Source: Colletotrichum lupini
Taxonomy: Eukaryota > Ascomycota > Sordariomycetes > Glomerellales > Glomerellaceae
Direction: 5' to 3'
Assembly: GCF_023278565.1 (NCBI RefSeq)
Contig: NC_064675.1
Coordinates: 7,192,001-7,256,000 of the forward strand
Length of the DNA: 64,000 nucleotides
The notes below the pieces were generated by a model that made no database searches, was not told where the DNA came from, and was given only the letters and a program-made list of their open reading frames with translations. A program made the translations under genes and the position numbers. Each line of letters opens with the position of its first letter. The first letter of the stretch is position 1. Positions 1 to 11,300 of this stretch are shown piece after piece.

Positions 1-333
1 TCCGCCATGGTGCGTGAAGATGTGGACGGGGAGCAAGTCACACAGATTGGCTACAGTGGCCAAACGAGCAAGAGTACTGGCACCAGCCCGGATTTTGGCG
101 GAGAGGTCATCGAGTTCCTGAACGTCGAGGGCGTTGTACCGCAGCTGGCTTTCCTCTCATTCGTCGTCATGAACGATGTCGTCGGGCCGGATGTTATGAC
201 AGCGTGGGCATGCGTCCGCTTGGATAGGTTGAGACTTGGATACCGCTTCGTCAGGCTGCTTGACAAGGACGGCATGCCCAGCAAGGGCTTACTTCTCATC
301 AAGACGGAGATCGCGGAAGCCGGCACCGAGTAG
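1..333 (+). CDS. Phosphoinositide-specific phospholipase C, C-terminal end (5' part outside window)
   Basis: Only the last 110 codons are present; the frame is open from base 1 and stops with TAG at 331-333. The peptide carries the end of a C2 domain as found at the C-terminus of PI-PLC: hydrophobic strand 'LAFLSFVVMNDVVG', then 'AWACVRLDRLRLGYRFVRLL' and 'DKDGMPSKGLLLIKTE'. The 'GYRxVxLL..DG' stretch is typical of the C2 tail of fungal PLCs. The family cleaves phosphatidylinositol bisphosphate to diacylglycerol and IP3 at membranes; the C2 domain helps calcium-dependent membrane docking. The X and Y catalytic boxes would lie upstream of the window and cannot be checked. The family assignment is by motif memory, so moderately sure. 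Confidence 0.72.
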   Translation, partial: SAMVREDVDGEQVTQIGYSGQTSKSTGTSPDFGGEVIEFLNVEGVVPQLAFLSFVVMNDVVGPDVMTAWACVRLDRLRLGYRFVRLLDKDGMPSKGLLLIKTEIAEAGTE

Positions 334-961
334 TATGAGCAAAGCAATCAGAATGAATTTCCTCCTTCGTTCCTTAGCACTGATCAATTATGGTGAGGCC
401 GTGGTATCGCATTGTACTGAAATAGATATTGTAGAGCCAACTGAGTCTGTAATCGTATGATGCCTTTAGTGATATGATGGGTACCGCATTCGATTAGACA
501 ATGACGATATCGGTGTGAACTAGTGCTTTGTAGTTAGAAAGCCGCGAAATTCTGCCGCGAACCGGGGGCTTACCGATGAACAAGCAATATGGAGCGTCGG
601 ACCTGCAGTCGGCTTCCTTCCGATACGCACTTGCTAAAGACTGATATCAATTCGCTCTTGGTGTGGTCAAGATGCATCCTTTGACCCACATCAAGTCGGG
701 TTGCGTGCTCGACTTCCAACAAGACGCAATGCCATCCATTCCGTGGCGCCATTGTTTAACGCGCGGAAACTCAATAAATTGGCACCAAATCAACGAAACC
801 CGAGTGAAGAGTCAACTTTTGTAGGATGCCAATGTCTCATATGAGCCTCGGAAGCGCAGGAGTTGCTGGGAATTGTAACTTGAACAATCAAGAAGCCACT
901 TAGTACGATTTCATCGTTATTCCTAGATTCCGCATTGAGCTATACCACGAAACGAATCAAT
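334..961. other. Intergenic, no gene seen
   Basis: Between the PLC tail and the flavin monooxygenase, transcribed in the same direction. The short frames here have no plausible codon structure. The last 100 bases should contain the monooxygenase promoter and leader; no clear box is visible. Confidence 0.6.
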
Positions 962-2598
962 ATGGCTGGTAAGATTAAGAGAGTGGCCGTAATCGGCGCT
1001 GGGCCCTCAGGCGCAATTGCTACAGATGCCTTGGTCGAGGAACAAGCTTTCGACACAGTCCGAGTCTTTGATCGACGGCCCATCCCAGGGGGAACCTGGT
1101 AAGCTGAACACTTATCTCTTCAACTCTGCAAGACTTCTAACTCTTGCCATAGGATCTACACCCCACACTTGCCTCCTAATATCCCATCTCTCAAAGCACT
1201 CTTAGATGGAAAGGCCGATGCTCCCGTTCCAATCCCATCTCAACTCCCAGCCCAGACACCCAAGTCAGAGGCTATCAACAGCCACCAGGTCCGATTCTCG
1301 GATACCGCTCAGCACGAGCATCTACACACCAACATAACCCCAGAGATTATGAGCTTTACCACTGAACCCTTTCCAGAAACTCTGACTGAACGGATCCGAG
1401 AGAAATATGGCGATGACGCTCCCTTTCGCGGCCGGGAACAGATCCGGGAGTGGGTTGAGAACATCTTTGTCCGTAATGGGCACCAAGAACTTCTCGAATT
1501 GAGTACCACCGTGGAACTTGCAGCCAAAGAGGGTGACGAATGGGTTCTTACACTGAGGAAAGAGCACCCTGGAAAAGACTACTGGTGGCAGGAGAGATTT
1601 GATGCCCTCATTGTAGCAACTGGGCACTACAACGTACCCTGGCTTCCGAGTATCGAGGGAATCACGGAATATGACGAAAGGTTTCCGGGCCGTATTGTGC
1701 ACAGCAAGCACTTTAGGAATTCCGATAAGTATAAGGGAAAGGTAAGTCGATACTACGACCACCCAATAGAAGTCCGACGCTTATCGTACGCATAGAAAGT
1801 TATTGTCGTGGGAGGTTCGGTATCGTCGCACGAGATCCTCCACGAAGTCCTGCCAGTTGCCCAACACCCGGTTTATGCTTCACTTCGTGGAGAGCCTCTG
1901 CCTCACTTTGGCTGGGCCCCTTTTACACACCCCCATATTTCTGTTCAGAAGCAGATCATCAAATTCGACCCAGATACCGGTGCAATAACCTTCGAGGATG
2001 AAACCGTAGTCGAAGGCGTAGACTATGTGGTTTTCGGGACTGGTTTCACCTTCAGCTTCCCTTTCTTGCCGGAGGTACAAGAACGCATACGTCAAGTTGA
2101 CCGGAGGTTGTCGGGAGTCTACTTCCACACTTGGGATGTCGAAGATCCGACCCTCGCTTTCTTAGGCATGGTAAGTTACTAGCCCCTGTTTGGTATGTGA
2201 CGATGATGCTAACAGGCACGGTGCAGTGTGGAGGTGGCTTCACTTTCCGCCTTTTCGAATGGCAAGCAGTCGCGGTATCTCGTCTTCTGGCAGGCAGGGG
2301 CAACCCCTTACCATCAAAGAAGGAACAGAAGCAGTGGGAGAAAGACCGTGTCGCAGAGTTTGGTGGAGGCAAGGACTACTACACCATCGCACCATTCTAT
2401 AAAGAGGTATTTGAGTACTTCAGGTCGGTGGCAGGAGACCCCGCGCCGGGAACCACAGGTCGCGTCTTGCCACCTTTCGACGACAAGTTGTTAGACATTT
2501 GGGCGACTATGGGTTCCGCGAAAGCCAACTTTTGGGAAGACTCCAGAAAGAAAGCAGAGGATGAGCTCAATGAACAGCCCATCAGATCGAGGCTGTAG
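962..2598 (+). CDS. Flavin-containing monooxygenase (FMO family)
   Basis: Model with four exons: 962-1098, 1153-1741, 1796-2170, 2227-2598, giving 490 residues. All three introns (54, 54, 56 bp) have GTAAG donors and AG acceptors, and the frame is kept throughout. The N-terminus has the FAD-binding Rossmann motif 'VIGAGPSG' (residues 10-17) followed by 'PIPGGTW'. The middle has the FMO fingerprint-like 'FPGRIVHSKHF' and a second dinucleotide-binding motif 'VIVVGGSVSSHEI' for NADPH. The third exon ends in 'FLGM', and the fourth starts 'CGGGFTFRLFEWQAVAVSRLL', typical of fungal FMOs. The family uses NADPH and O2 to oxygenate N, S or carbonyl groups of small molecules. Next to a regulator and an NmrA-like reductase it may belong to a small detoxification or secondary-metabolism cluster; that is inference. 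The substrate cannot be told. Confidence 0.88.
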
Positions 2599-4100
2599 AT
2601 TCACAAGTCACGCATCGGCGATACAAGTTCTAGCGTCGCTGCGTCCCGTCGTGACGGCAAGCGGGTTACTGCAAATTGCAGTGTTCGTGTCGCGCAAAAC
2701 TGGATAAAATTCGGTACTTCGGAACGCGTCCAAGCCGCAGATCTATCTTGCGCTTCCGTCTGTAGCACGACGCACTTTTCAGTCTTAGATAATTATCACT
2801 TTATTGCGCGAAAGCTTTTGGTGATTGTTGTATTGGAATCACAATGATAAGTCGAGAGAGCTACAATGATCCCCCCTTGGTTCTCGTCACGATCTAAACC
2901 AACTCGTAGCTATGAAAATGTCCCGCTGTGAAAACTCAGAAAAGAAGTTTGCGGCCATTATCGGCTTTCCTTCAGAGAGCCAAGCAGTCAAATTCCATGT
3001 CGCAACTATCAAACAACTCTTACTTCCTCGAGGGCTTGATCGCTCCAACCGTAGCAGCGAGCATCTGCCCTGTCTTCTTCCAGAATCCTCTAGATGTTTC
3101 GCCTTCGCTTCGCGCAGGCGCGCTCTCGACGGGAGGAGCTAGTCTACAGTCGCGACATAAGCCCGCTCCACCAGGTAGCTTCTCATCCTCACAGGTCTCG
3201 CGATACTAGCAGTCGAAACCAGATATGACACATTTGTCGCAGCGAAGAACGGCAACGTGTCCGATACGATGGCCGCAATTGAACGTGTAATACATGTTTT
3301 GACACATTATGGAGGGAGTTTAGGAGTAACTGGGTGACATAATTAGCATACAAGAACGAAGGTCTCCGTGTGTTTTGCGCCTTACCTACTTCACGTTGAA
3401 CTGGTTGGTAACTGTGACAATGACGGTCAAGGTGGCTTGTAATGCGAAAGTTGCGTGTGCAATGCGCAAACTTTTGCTTGTGTATAGTGATGGACTTTTG
3501 GTAAGATTGATGTTTTGTTTGTACAAGAGGAAGAAAAGAAGTTGACCCGGACAAGTAAGGGGCTAGCTTTCATAAGACTTTTCAAGGTGAAATGCAGATG
3601 AGCGAAATGGCTAGCCAGTGTCGTGATTTTCTTTGTGTTTGTGATGAACTTCACCTTTGCTTGTGTCTGGTCAAAACGTGTTCACCTTTGTTGATCCACA
3701 CGATTGAGGGCCATAATCAAGTGCTTCACATTTTATCCTAATCAGGCAATTTACGACCCCTTTTTTCCCTACTAACCTAAAGTCCTCTTCACCTTTATGA
3801 TTTGTCCGTGTCCAAGTATTTTCGGAAGAATCTTATCGGATTTTTGAGAATTTCCAAGACGGAGGAAATGAGAGAGGAAAAGAACTCAATGCGAACACAC
3901 TTTGAGTCCGATATTGTCAAGCCACAGTTCTCGAGACACCCCAGGTCGGCCGTGGCTGGTGCACAATCGCCTGTTCCCTTTGACGCCACAGCCACGGGGT
4001 GCCGGTTATTTACCCTGTAGTTCCTCCCTTTCTCCGGAGCAACTACATCACCATCCCATAGCGCGACGTCAATTGCACTACATCTTGTAGTCATTTCGCT
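2599..4100. other. Intergenic, 1.5 kb, no convincing gene
   Basis: Small overlapping frames at about 2912-3209 and 3189-3654 lack splice support and recognisable domains. The part from 3300 to 3800 is AT-richer than its surroundings. The last 100 bases are the leader of the transcription factor gene; no Zn2Cys6-encoding frame was found here. Confidence 0.55.
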
Positions 4101-6057
4101 ATGCCGCTCGAGAGCAAGACAATCGTCAGAACGGGCGACAAAAGGCGGCGCGACGATGAGGTTCCTAGCGATGATCGCCCCCATCAACTTCGTCGACTTC
4201 ATGGCTCACAACATGAGTCCGATCGCCCACCTAGTGCAGTGGACTTCGCCGCTCTACAAGCTCGAGTAGATGCGATTGAGAAACAAATTTTCAACCGCCG
4301 CCATATTCCCAACGAACAGGACGAAGTGCTTATGCTGACGCCATCGGATGAAATGCATATCATTGATGATCAGAATAGTCGACCTTCGCTACGCGCCCTG
4401 CGTAGGGAGACACAGTCCCTACCTGTACATATCAAGGGTGCCTTTCCAGCTTCGGCTTTTCTCGACGGCGATCGATTCCATACTGAGGCGTTGCTTGAAG
4501 AACTGTACCGACCAAATTTCTCAATACCTGAGGTAAGGCTCACAGCTTAGTTCACACATGGTTGAATATCTAATATCATGGATAACTGAAAGGCTATCCT
4601 ATCGCTCGTCAATGAAAGCGACAAGGTCAAAAACTCCTGCGACGAGTATTTCAAGACCATTCACATCTGGTTTCGGTTCATATCCGCCAAGAAGCGATTG
4701 GCAGCTCCATTCTCTGAAAATTGTGAGCCGGATATAGTCGCGCTTGCTCTGGCAATGAGACTCATGCCATCCGACCCCGACGACAACACTTGCAGCTACT
4801 TGTATAAACAGACCAAAGGACTTTTGGACACGCTCGTAGCTAGAGGGGTTGTGTCCCTGCCAGTTCTTCAGGCAATGATCCTTGTCACACTTTACGAATA
4901 TTGCCACGCGGTCTACCCTGCTGCCTGGATGAGTATTGGATTATGCACTCGGTACATTGAGCTTGTGGGCGTATCCTGGGCAACAAGAGAAACGGTTTTC
5001 CATGGGTCAGTAGACACCGTTGCGCTGAGAAAGCCTGTAAGTATTTCGGATTCTTTGACGGTCTCACAGCGTTTATTCATGGTGAAACTGGCATTAACTG
5101 GACAGATACAATGGTTCGAAACGGACGAGGAAGAAAGAAGGAGATCATGGTGGGCCGTCTTTATCCTTGATAGACTTATGTCTGTCGGAAGCAAGAGTCC
5201 ATGTGCAATATCAAGAGCTCAGGAACACATTAAACTCCCGATGCATGACGACAGTTGGGTTAGTACTTGCTTACGAGCACTTGGCCATGAATAGTGCTGT
5301 ATTTCGTTTGCTCATGATCAATTCGCAACAGGAATCCCTCGACTATGATGTAGTCGGGGACCATGAGTACGACTGGCAGCCAGTAGTCTCTGCAGAACAC
5401 TCCGGGTTCTCACGACTCTGCGAAGCCGCCCTCCTGATTGACAGCGCACTTATACTATCTCGCATTGAGGGCACACTCGATCAGATTCATATTGACGATA
5501 TCATCAGCCATTCAAGGAAAATTCTGAATTGGATCGATACTGTCGACCAGGAGTCAAAATCTTTGACCGGCACCGACCTCACTCTTCGACTGATCGGACC
5601 TCGCTTCGCCGCTCGCTCGGCTCTGTTCCTCTGCGTTAAAAAGCTCACCTTGCGAGCAAAGGTTACCCCAGACGGCACATACCTACTGAAGCCCCATCAC
5701 GGTGACAAATCAGAGAGTCGTGAAATGGAGAAGATAGAGAAATGCTCAGCAAGACTTGTCTGGCAGGCGAGTCTGGACATACGAAACATTTCGAAAGCAC
5801 TCTACAACCAATTATTCGACGGTAATGATCCCATCGGGAATTTAGGTATCATATCGCCGTTCATACTTGATGGGGTGTATAATGCATCCTCCAACCTCCA
5901 CCGGCTCTCAGAGGATGGAGATAGTAGCCAATCTGACGTACTGAGTTTAACAACTTTCTTGGATGAGCTCAGTATGCGATGGAGGTCTGCAAGAGAATAC
6001 AGGAGGTTGTGTGAGGACAACGTGGGTAATATGCCAGGACTGGTGGAAAAGAGTTGA
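4101..6057 (+). CDS. Fungal-specific transcription factor (MHR domain), no visible zinc cluster
   Basis: Exons 4101-4532, 4593-5036, 5106-5258 and 5332-6057 give 584 residues. Introns of 60, 69 and 73 bp have GTAAG, GTAAGT and GTTAGT donors. The product starts with a basic stretch ('DKRRRDDE', possible nuclear signal). It continues into the middle homology region of fungal Zn2Cys6 regulators: 'FDxxHIWFRFIS'-like, then 'LVTLYEYCHAVYPAAWMSIG', and after the 69-bp intron 'WFETDEEERRRSWWAVFILDR', the family hallmark. The usual N-terminal CxxCxxxK-CxxC cluster is absent from this model and from the upstream sequence I scanned. It could be an MHR-only regulator, a truncated gene, or have a distant missed exon. 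It is followed by the convergent NmrA-like gene and preceded by the FMO gene, consistent with a local regulator (inference). Confidence 0.85.
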
Positions 6058-6201
6058 TCAAGTTGATGCGTACCCTACTGAAGGTCGGGCGAAACGTATA
6101 TATCGATTGATTTCAGGGGAGAACTGCTCAACAAACTAGACAACTTGCTCTCTCCCTCGATTACTGACACCAAGCTTCACCACTCACTGCACGCCACTGT
6201 C

Positions 6202-7306
6202 TCATTTACCTTTCCATGACTCCTCAAAGACTTGAGCAGCCGTTGTCGGAACAATGTCTGGGAACTTAGAGTTCAAAGTGTCTTCGGTAGGAACAAGAAA
6301 CTTCCCGATGCCAGCATAATAGTGAACCTTTGCAAACAGGGCCTCCGACTCTTCGCGACTGAGCTCGAAATCAGGGAAGTCCTTAATGAAGGAAATCTTC
6401 CCTGACTTGAGCTTCTCCAAGTCATCATAAGCAACCCTGAATCCGGGACCTGTGTGCAAGTTTCTGTCAGTACGAATTCGGGAATCAGGCAGACCTCAAT
6501 ACCTCACCTCGTGTCTTCTCTGCCAATTCGAGTATCTCAGATATCGAGTGGTTCTGGGCTACAATGCTGCTCACTTTGGACCACTTCTCAAGACCTACCA
6601 GGCGAGCAATGTACTTCGCCATATCCTGCGTTGTGATAAAATTGGCCCTGGCTGAGCCGTCACCAGGAATGACAGCCCACTTCTTCTCCAAGTTGACGAA
6701 GTTGACCCATGGGTGGAGATGCGTCTTGTAGTGTGGCATGCCAAAATAATCCAAGAAGAAGCCGTTCACAACTCGAGTATACTCGATATTTGTCTTATCG
6801 AGCTCTTCAATTGCCTCAAAAGCGTATTGAGCGAGAGGATAATGCGAAATTTGGCTAGGTCATTGTTAGCATCTACATGTCATTAGGTTGACAGAGAGGC
6901 ATGGCCATACTCCCTGGTGTGTAGCATGTCATAGGCACTGACGATGAAGCGGCGCGTCGAGCTGGACGTGTTCGATGCTTTGACCAGGTTAATTTGAGCC
7001 TGGTTGGTCTGCGGCGTGACAACACCCATAGCGGAAATGACGGTGCCAATTTGGTTCTCTTGCAAGATCTTGCTGATTCCTTCCACGTCCTGATAATCAA
7101 CAGCGAGAAATTGTACCCCATCCTTTGGTTCTCGGCTCTGTACAATCGAGTGTCAGTAAATACCGTGATGATACGGAATAGATGATCCCGTAAACACTGA
7201 CCGTTCTTGAGAGAACGAAGACTTTGTGGCCGCCGTGAGCAACGATGCCCTCGACGATAGTCTTGCCTACCGCCCCCGTGCCGCCTGCAACAGCAATAAT
7301 AGCCAT
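6202..7306 (-). CDS. NmrA-like / isoflavone-reductase-like NAD(P)-binding protein
   Basis: Minus-strand exons 7306-7202, 7137-6911, 6854-6508 and 6449-6202 give 308 residues. Introns of 64, 56 and 58 bp have GTCAGT, GTATGG and GTGAGG donors; the second has a clear GCTAAC branch site. The N-terminus 'AVAGGTGAVGKTIVEG' is the GxxGxxG dinucleotide-binding loop of atypical short-chain reductases. Later come 'RFIVSAYDMLHTRDQ', 'YTRVVNGFFLDYFG' and 'GDGSARANFITTQDMAKYI', which match the NmrA/isoflavone-reductase pattern. Members either reduce phenolic metabolites with NADPH or act as redox-sensing regulators of transcription factors. With a transcription factor gene ending 145 bp away and facing it, both roles are possible. 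Confidence 0.87.
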
Positions 7307-8172
7307 GGTGATCTATAATTCGATGCTATTCGTAGATGATCAAATTGTTAGGGTGAAGCGGACAACTTTTAACTGAGCTGATTGTAATGAGAAATACTAA
7401 GTAGCTTGAGTTGGAACTGATAGTTTTATAGTGCTCTTCACGACTTGGTCGCTAGCCTCTTGTTGCTTTCAAATCCAGTCTTTTCTTTACAGAGTAGAGG
7501 AAAGCATAATCTTGAGCTTGCCTGGCTAGCCTTAGAGATCAACCACGGAATGGCAGAAAGCTGCGTGTTATGCAAGAATCGACTAGGTTCTGCCCAGGAT
7601 CACTATTGGAGAAATGATGGCGAATGCACCTCGATGGGCTCGGAAGTTGGAACATGTTCCTAATAGGGAAAAGTGCGGGGAAATACGGCGCGAGCCATGA
7701 TACTTTGATGTGGATCTGCGCGGCAGCGGGCGGGAAATAAGTTCCTTAGACCCCAACGTCTTTGATCCCTTACTCGTAGATCATGTTCCTGGGCGTTCTT
7801 TCGAAAGTTCTAGCATCCCTCGCCGAACTGCGACGTGCGACGAGAATACGAATGGTAGTAATGTCGCACGCCGTCAAGGTGCCGGTGCCAAAAGCAACAC
7901 CAAGCCGACGATATCTATTACCAACACAGGAGTCAAAACAGCGAGGAATCAAGATGCCTGGAGGGCGGTGTTGAAGGAAGCGGCGTGGTGTTTGCGGTAT
8001 TCTGCGCAATGGTTTTATTTATCGGTCTGCAACACATAGCCGTAGTTCTTTTAGTCCTACTTCTCCTAGCAACACCTTCGAGGGTACACGCCTTCTCAGC
8101 TTGGCTTGGCCTTCTGCATTTACCTGGTTATTACCTACCTGGTTTGCATCTCAGTAGGAATCATAGTTGCAT
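7307..8172. other. Intergenic, with a degraded membrane-protein-like reading frame near the transposon
   Basis: First part is the upstream region of the NmrA-like gene. From about 7960 to 8177 on the plus strand two frames encode strongly hydrophobic stretches ('GVVFAVFCAMVLFIGLQH', 'AVVLLVLLLL', then 'FCIYLVITYLVCISVGIIV') but they lie in different frames and have no clean start. They may be a remnant of a membrane-protein gene or chance; no confident gene. Confidence 0.4.
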
Positions 8173-8177
8173 GTAAC
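8173..8177. repeat. Left target-site duplication GTAAC
   Basis: Five bases GTAAC lie immediately before the left LTR. The same five bases follow the right LTR at 15793-15797, as expected for LTR-element integration. Confidence 0.85.
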
Positions 8178-8354
8178 TGTCACGAGTTATGGCACGCAGC
8201 AATGGGCATACGGAGTATAGTAAAAGTGGCTTAATTATTAAAGTAGAAATAGATAAAAGGAAAAGGTCTATATATACGATATTTAAAATAGATACGTGAT
8301 TTAGTACGTAATAAGTACTTTATAAAGTATAATTACTATCCTTATTACGTAATA
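8178..8354. repeat. Left LTR (177 bp)
   Basis: Aligns base for base without gaps to 15616-15792; differences are almost all C/T or G/A. The outer 75 bp still contain CpA and TpG (for example CACGAG, ATGGGCATACGG), whereas the inner part is mutated. It includes one TACGGAGT copy at 8209-8216. Confidence 0.92.
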
Positions 8355-11300
8355 TACCCCCTAATTACTACCGCTAGGGAGCTATTATACTTAAAATAGA
8401 ATCTTTAAATACCCTTATAAAGGCCTAATTTAGTTAAATATAAATAAAGGAAAAATAAGTATAAGGGATACGTATTTTTTAAACTACGTTTATTATAAAT
8501 ATATCCCTTTATTTAAAATAAATAAAATCCTAACTTAAAATAGCGTATATTTTATTACTTTTAGTATATAAATTACTAAGGGCGAGGCTACTTAGCTACT
8601 TTACGTATATTTAAATTCTTATAGTATTACTTAGTTATTATTTCTTTTCTTTTTTTTAACCTCTCGTAGTTATTATAAGTACCCCCGTTTACTATATATA
8701 TACCTATACTATTAAATCGTTTATTAATTTTATTCTAAATATAAATATTTAATATATTTAGAAATAATAATAAGTTTTATATAATTTTTATAATACTTTT
8801 AATATATATATTATATAATTTATTAAGAGTTTAAATAAATAATAATATTAATAAGCTTTTTTAAATCGTTACTCCCTTTTATAACTTCTTATTTACTTAT
8901 TAAGGCCCGGTTACTAAGCTCTCCCTCCTTAATTAAAAAAATATTAAAATTATTAATTAAAACGCTAAGGACTTTATTAAATTCGAGGCTCTTTTTAGTA
9001 ATTATAATAAGAGTAATAATAAAATAAATAATAATAATAAGAGCTTTAATAGGCTTTTACTTATTCCCCCCTCGGAGTTTAAAAATAAAAATAAAACTAA
9101 TTTAAATAATAAGCCCTTTAAAAAAGTATATTATATACTTATTATTTTAAAAATTTATATTTAATATTATTTTAGGGTTTAAAAAATATAAAATTAGCTC
9201 TTTTTAAAAAAGTAATAAGAAATAAAAAAGAACGTTAAAAAGTTAAAGTACTCCTCGTAATAAGTATAATTCTTTTTATTATTTTAGGCCTTATTAACGT
9301 ATACTTAGTTCTTGAAAAGCTTAAAAAAGAGGCTCTTAAGGAACGGGAGATCTAATACTTATTTTATTTTAAAATAGCCTTTTAATATACTAATTTTAAA
9401 GATAATAGTCGTTATTTTATAAAAAGTAATAGCTAATATACGTACTACTTTAATAACTATTTAGCTAAAGGGTATATTAATATATTAATTATTTTATAAT
9501 TAATAACCTAGGTCCTTATTAAGGTTATTATAAATAGCGCTCCCTCTTTTATAAGTATATTATCCTTTTTTTTTTTTAAAAAGCGCATTTTTAACCATAA
9601 TTTTAATAAAATATTACTAAGCTCTATAATATTATCCGCTAAATATATAATAATTAGAAGATATATAAGAACTATATTAGCTTTTATATAAAGGACTTTT
9701 TTAATACGTACCCCTAGTCCTTTTTTATATTTATTATAATTATTTATAACTAACCTCTTATTATATTACTTATTTCTATACTTTAAATTATTAACTTAAT
9801 AGTCGTTTTAGTTCTTATACCCCCCGCTACCCCTACTACTCTTAGTTTTATAAATTTTAAAATACGTAAGACGTATTTCTTAGCGTATATACTAACCCTC
9901 CTCTTTAATAACGCTATATTTTTAATAATTACGTACTTTATAAACTAAGAGTTTAAATAGTAAGTATAAGCCTAGGTCTTATTTTTATATATATATACTT
10001 TATAAAATAAGGTTATTTTAGGAGTTTAGGCCTTTAGGCTATAAGAAGTTTTTATTTTATTTATTTTAAGCCTCTAGGCTATACTCTAAGTTCTGTTTAT
10101 TATTTACTTTTAAGTATTAAGTTCTTCTAAACGTAGCCTAAATTAATTATTTTTAACTATTTTAGCTATTTATAATAGCTTTTTATATATTATAAAAGTT
10201 AAGAAGCATATAAAAATGTTCGAACTTAGCTTATAAAAAGTTTTTAATAAGTCTATTTATTAATATACTTTTTATTAATATATAAATAACCTTAAAACTA
10301 CTTTTAGTATACTCTTATTTTAATTATATATTTTATATATTAATATAGTAAAGTTAAGTAGCTATTCTTTCTCTTTCCTTTATAACGAGTCGAATCGTTT
10401 ATTAATTATCGTAATTAACTAATTATACTTTTTTTAAGTTAAGGGTAATATTTTTAAAAAGGCGCTTTAGAACTATAGTCTTTTTTATAGTTTTTTTAAA
10501 ATAAAAAAGCTTAGTTTTAGTAGTTAACGTTATAACTATTACTTAGTATATTAATTTTTATTAAATTAGATTATTAAAAAAGAATATTATATATCCCTAG
10601 GATAATCGTTATATTACCTCGTTATTTATAAAGCTAATATTTCTAGTTAAAAGTAATAATTACGTACTTAATATACTACTATAATAGAGTATAAAATATC
10701 TCGTTATATAGAAATATTAAATATAGTAATTAATTATCTTAATATAAGTTGCGCTTAGGTTAGTTAGGAACCGTAATAATTATAAATAAGTAAAAGTAAC
10801 GTCTAGTTTAATTATAATAGCTATATAAAATATACTCCTAACCTTCTCTTAATAACTCTTTATTTCCTTTTTTATTACTTACCCCTCGTTTAGTTTAAAC
10901 TCTTTTTAAAAAAGAGGGGTAGCTAAATATAATAAATCTATAAAGTTAAAGCACTTAGTAACTCGCTTAATATATACGTTATAAATAAAATAAACTTTAT
11001 AAATAATATAATTTTATAAAATCCGTACTCTAAAGAAGTAATTAATCGGTTTATTTTTTTTAAAGTTAATATATTTTTTTATATTATTAACGATCCCCTA
11101 AGCTACCTTTTAGTTATTTTAATAATATAGAATAATAAAGTTATTAACGTAAAATACTAATATTATTTCTTTATTTATAATTTAGTAAATATAAATCTCT
11201 TTATAACTATATATTATATTTATATTACGAAATATAAAAGTAAAAGTTTAAAACTAAAGAATTAGTAAGTTTTAGAGGCTATATAGAGCGTATTAGAGCT

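Noticed and set aside
2912..3209. Two overlapping plus-strand frames upstream of the transcription factor
   Set aside because: No domain, and neither supplies the missing zinc cluster.
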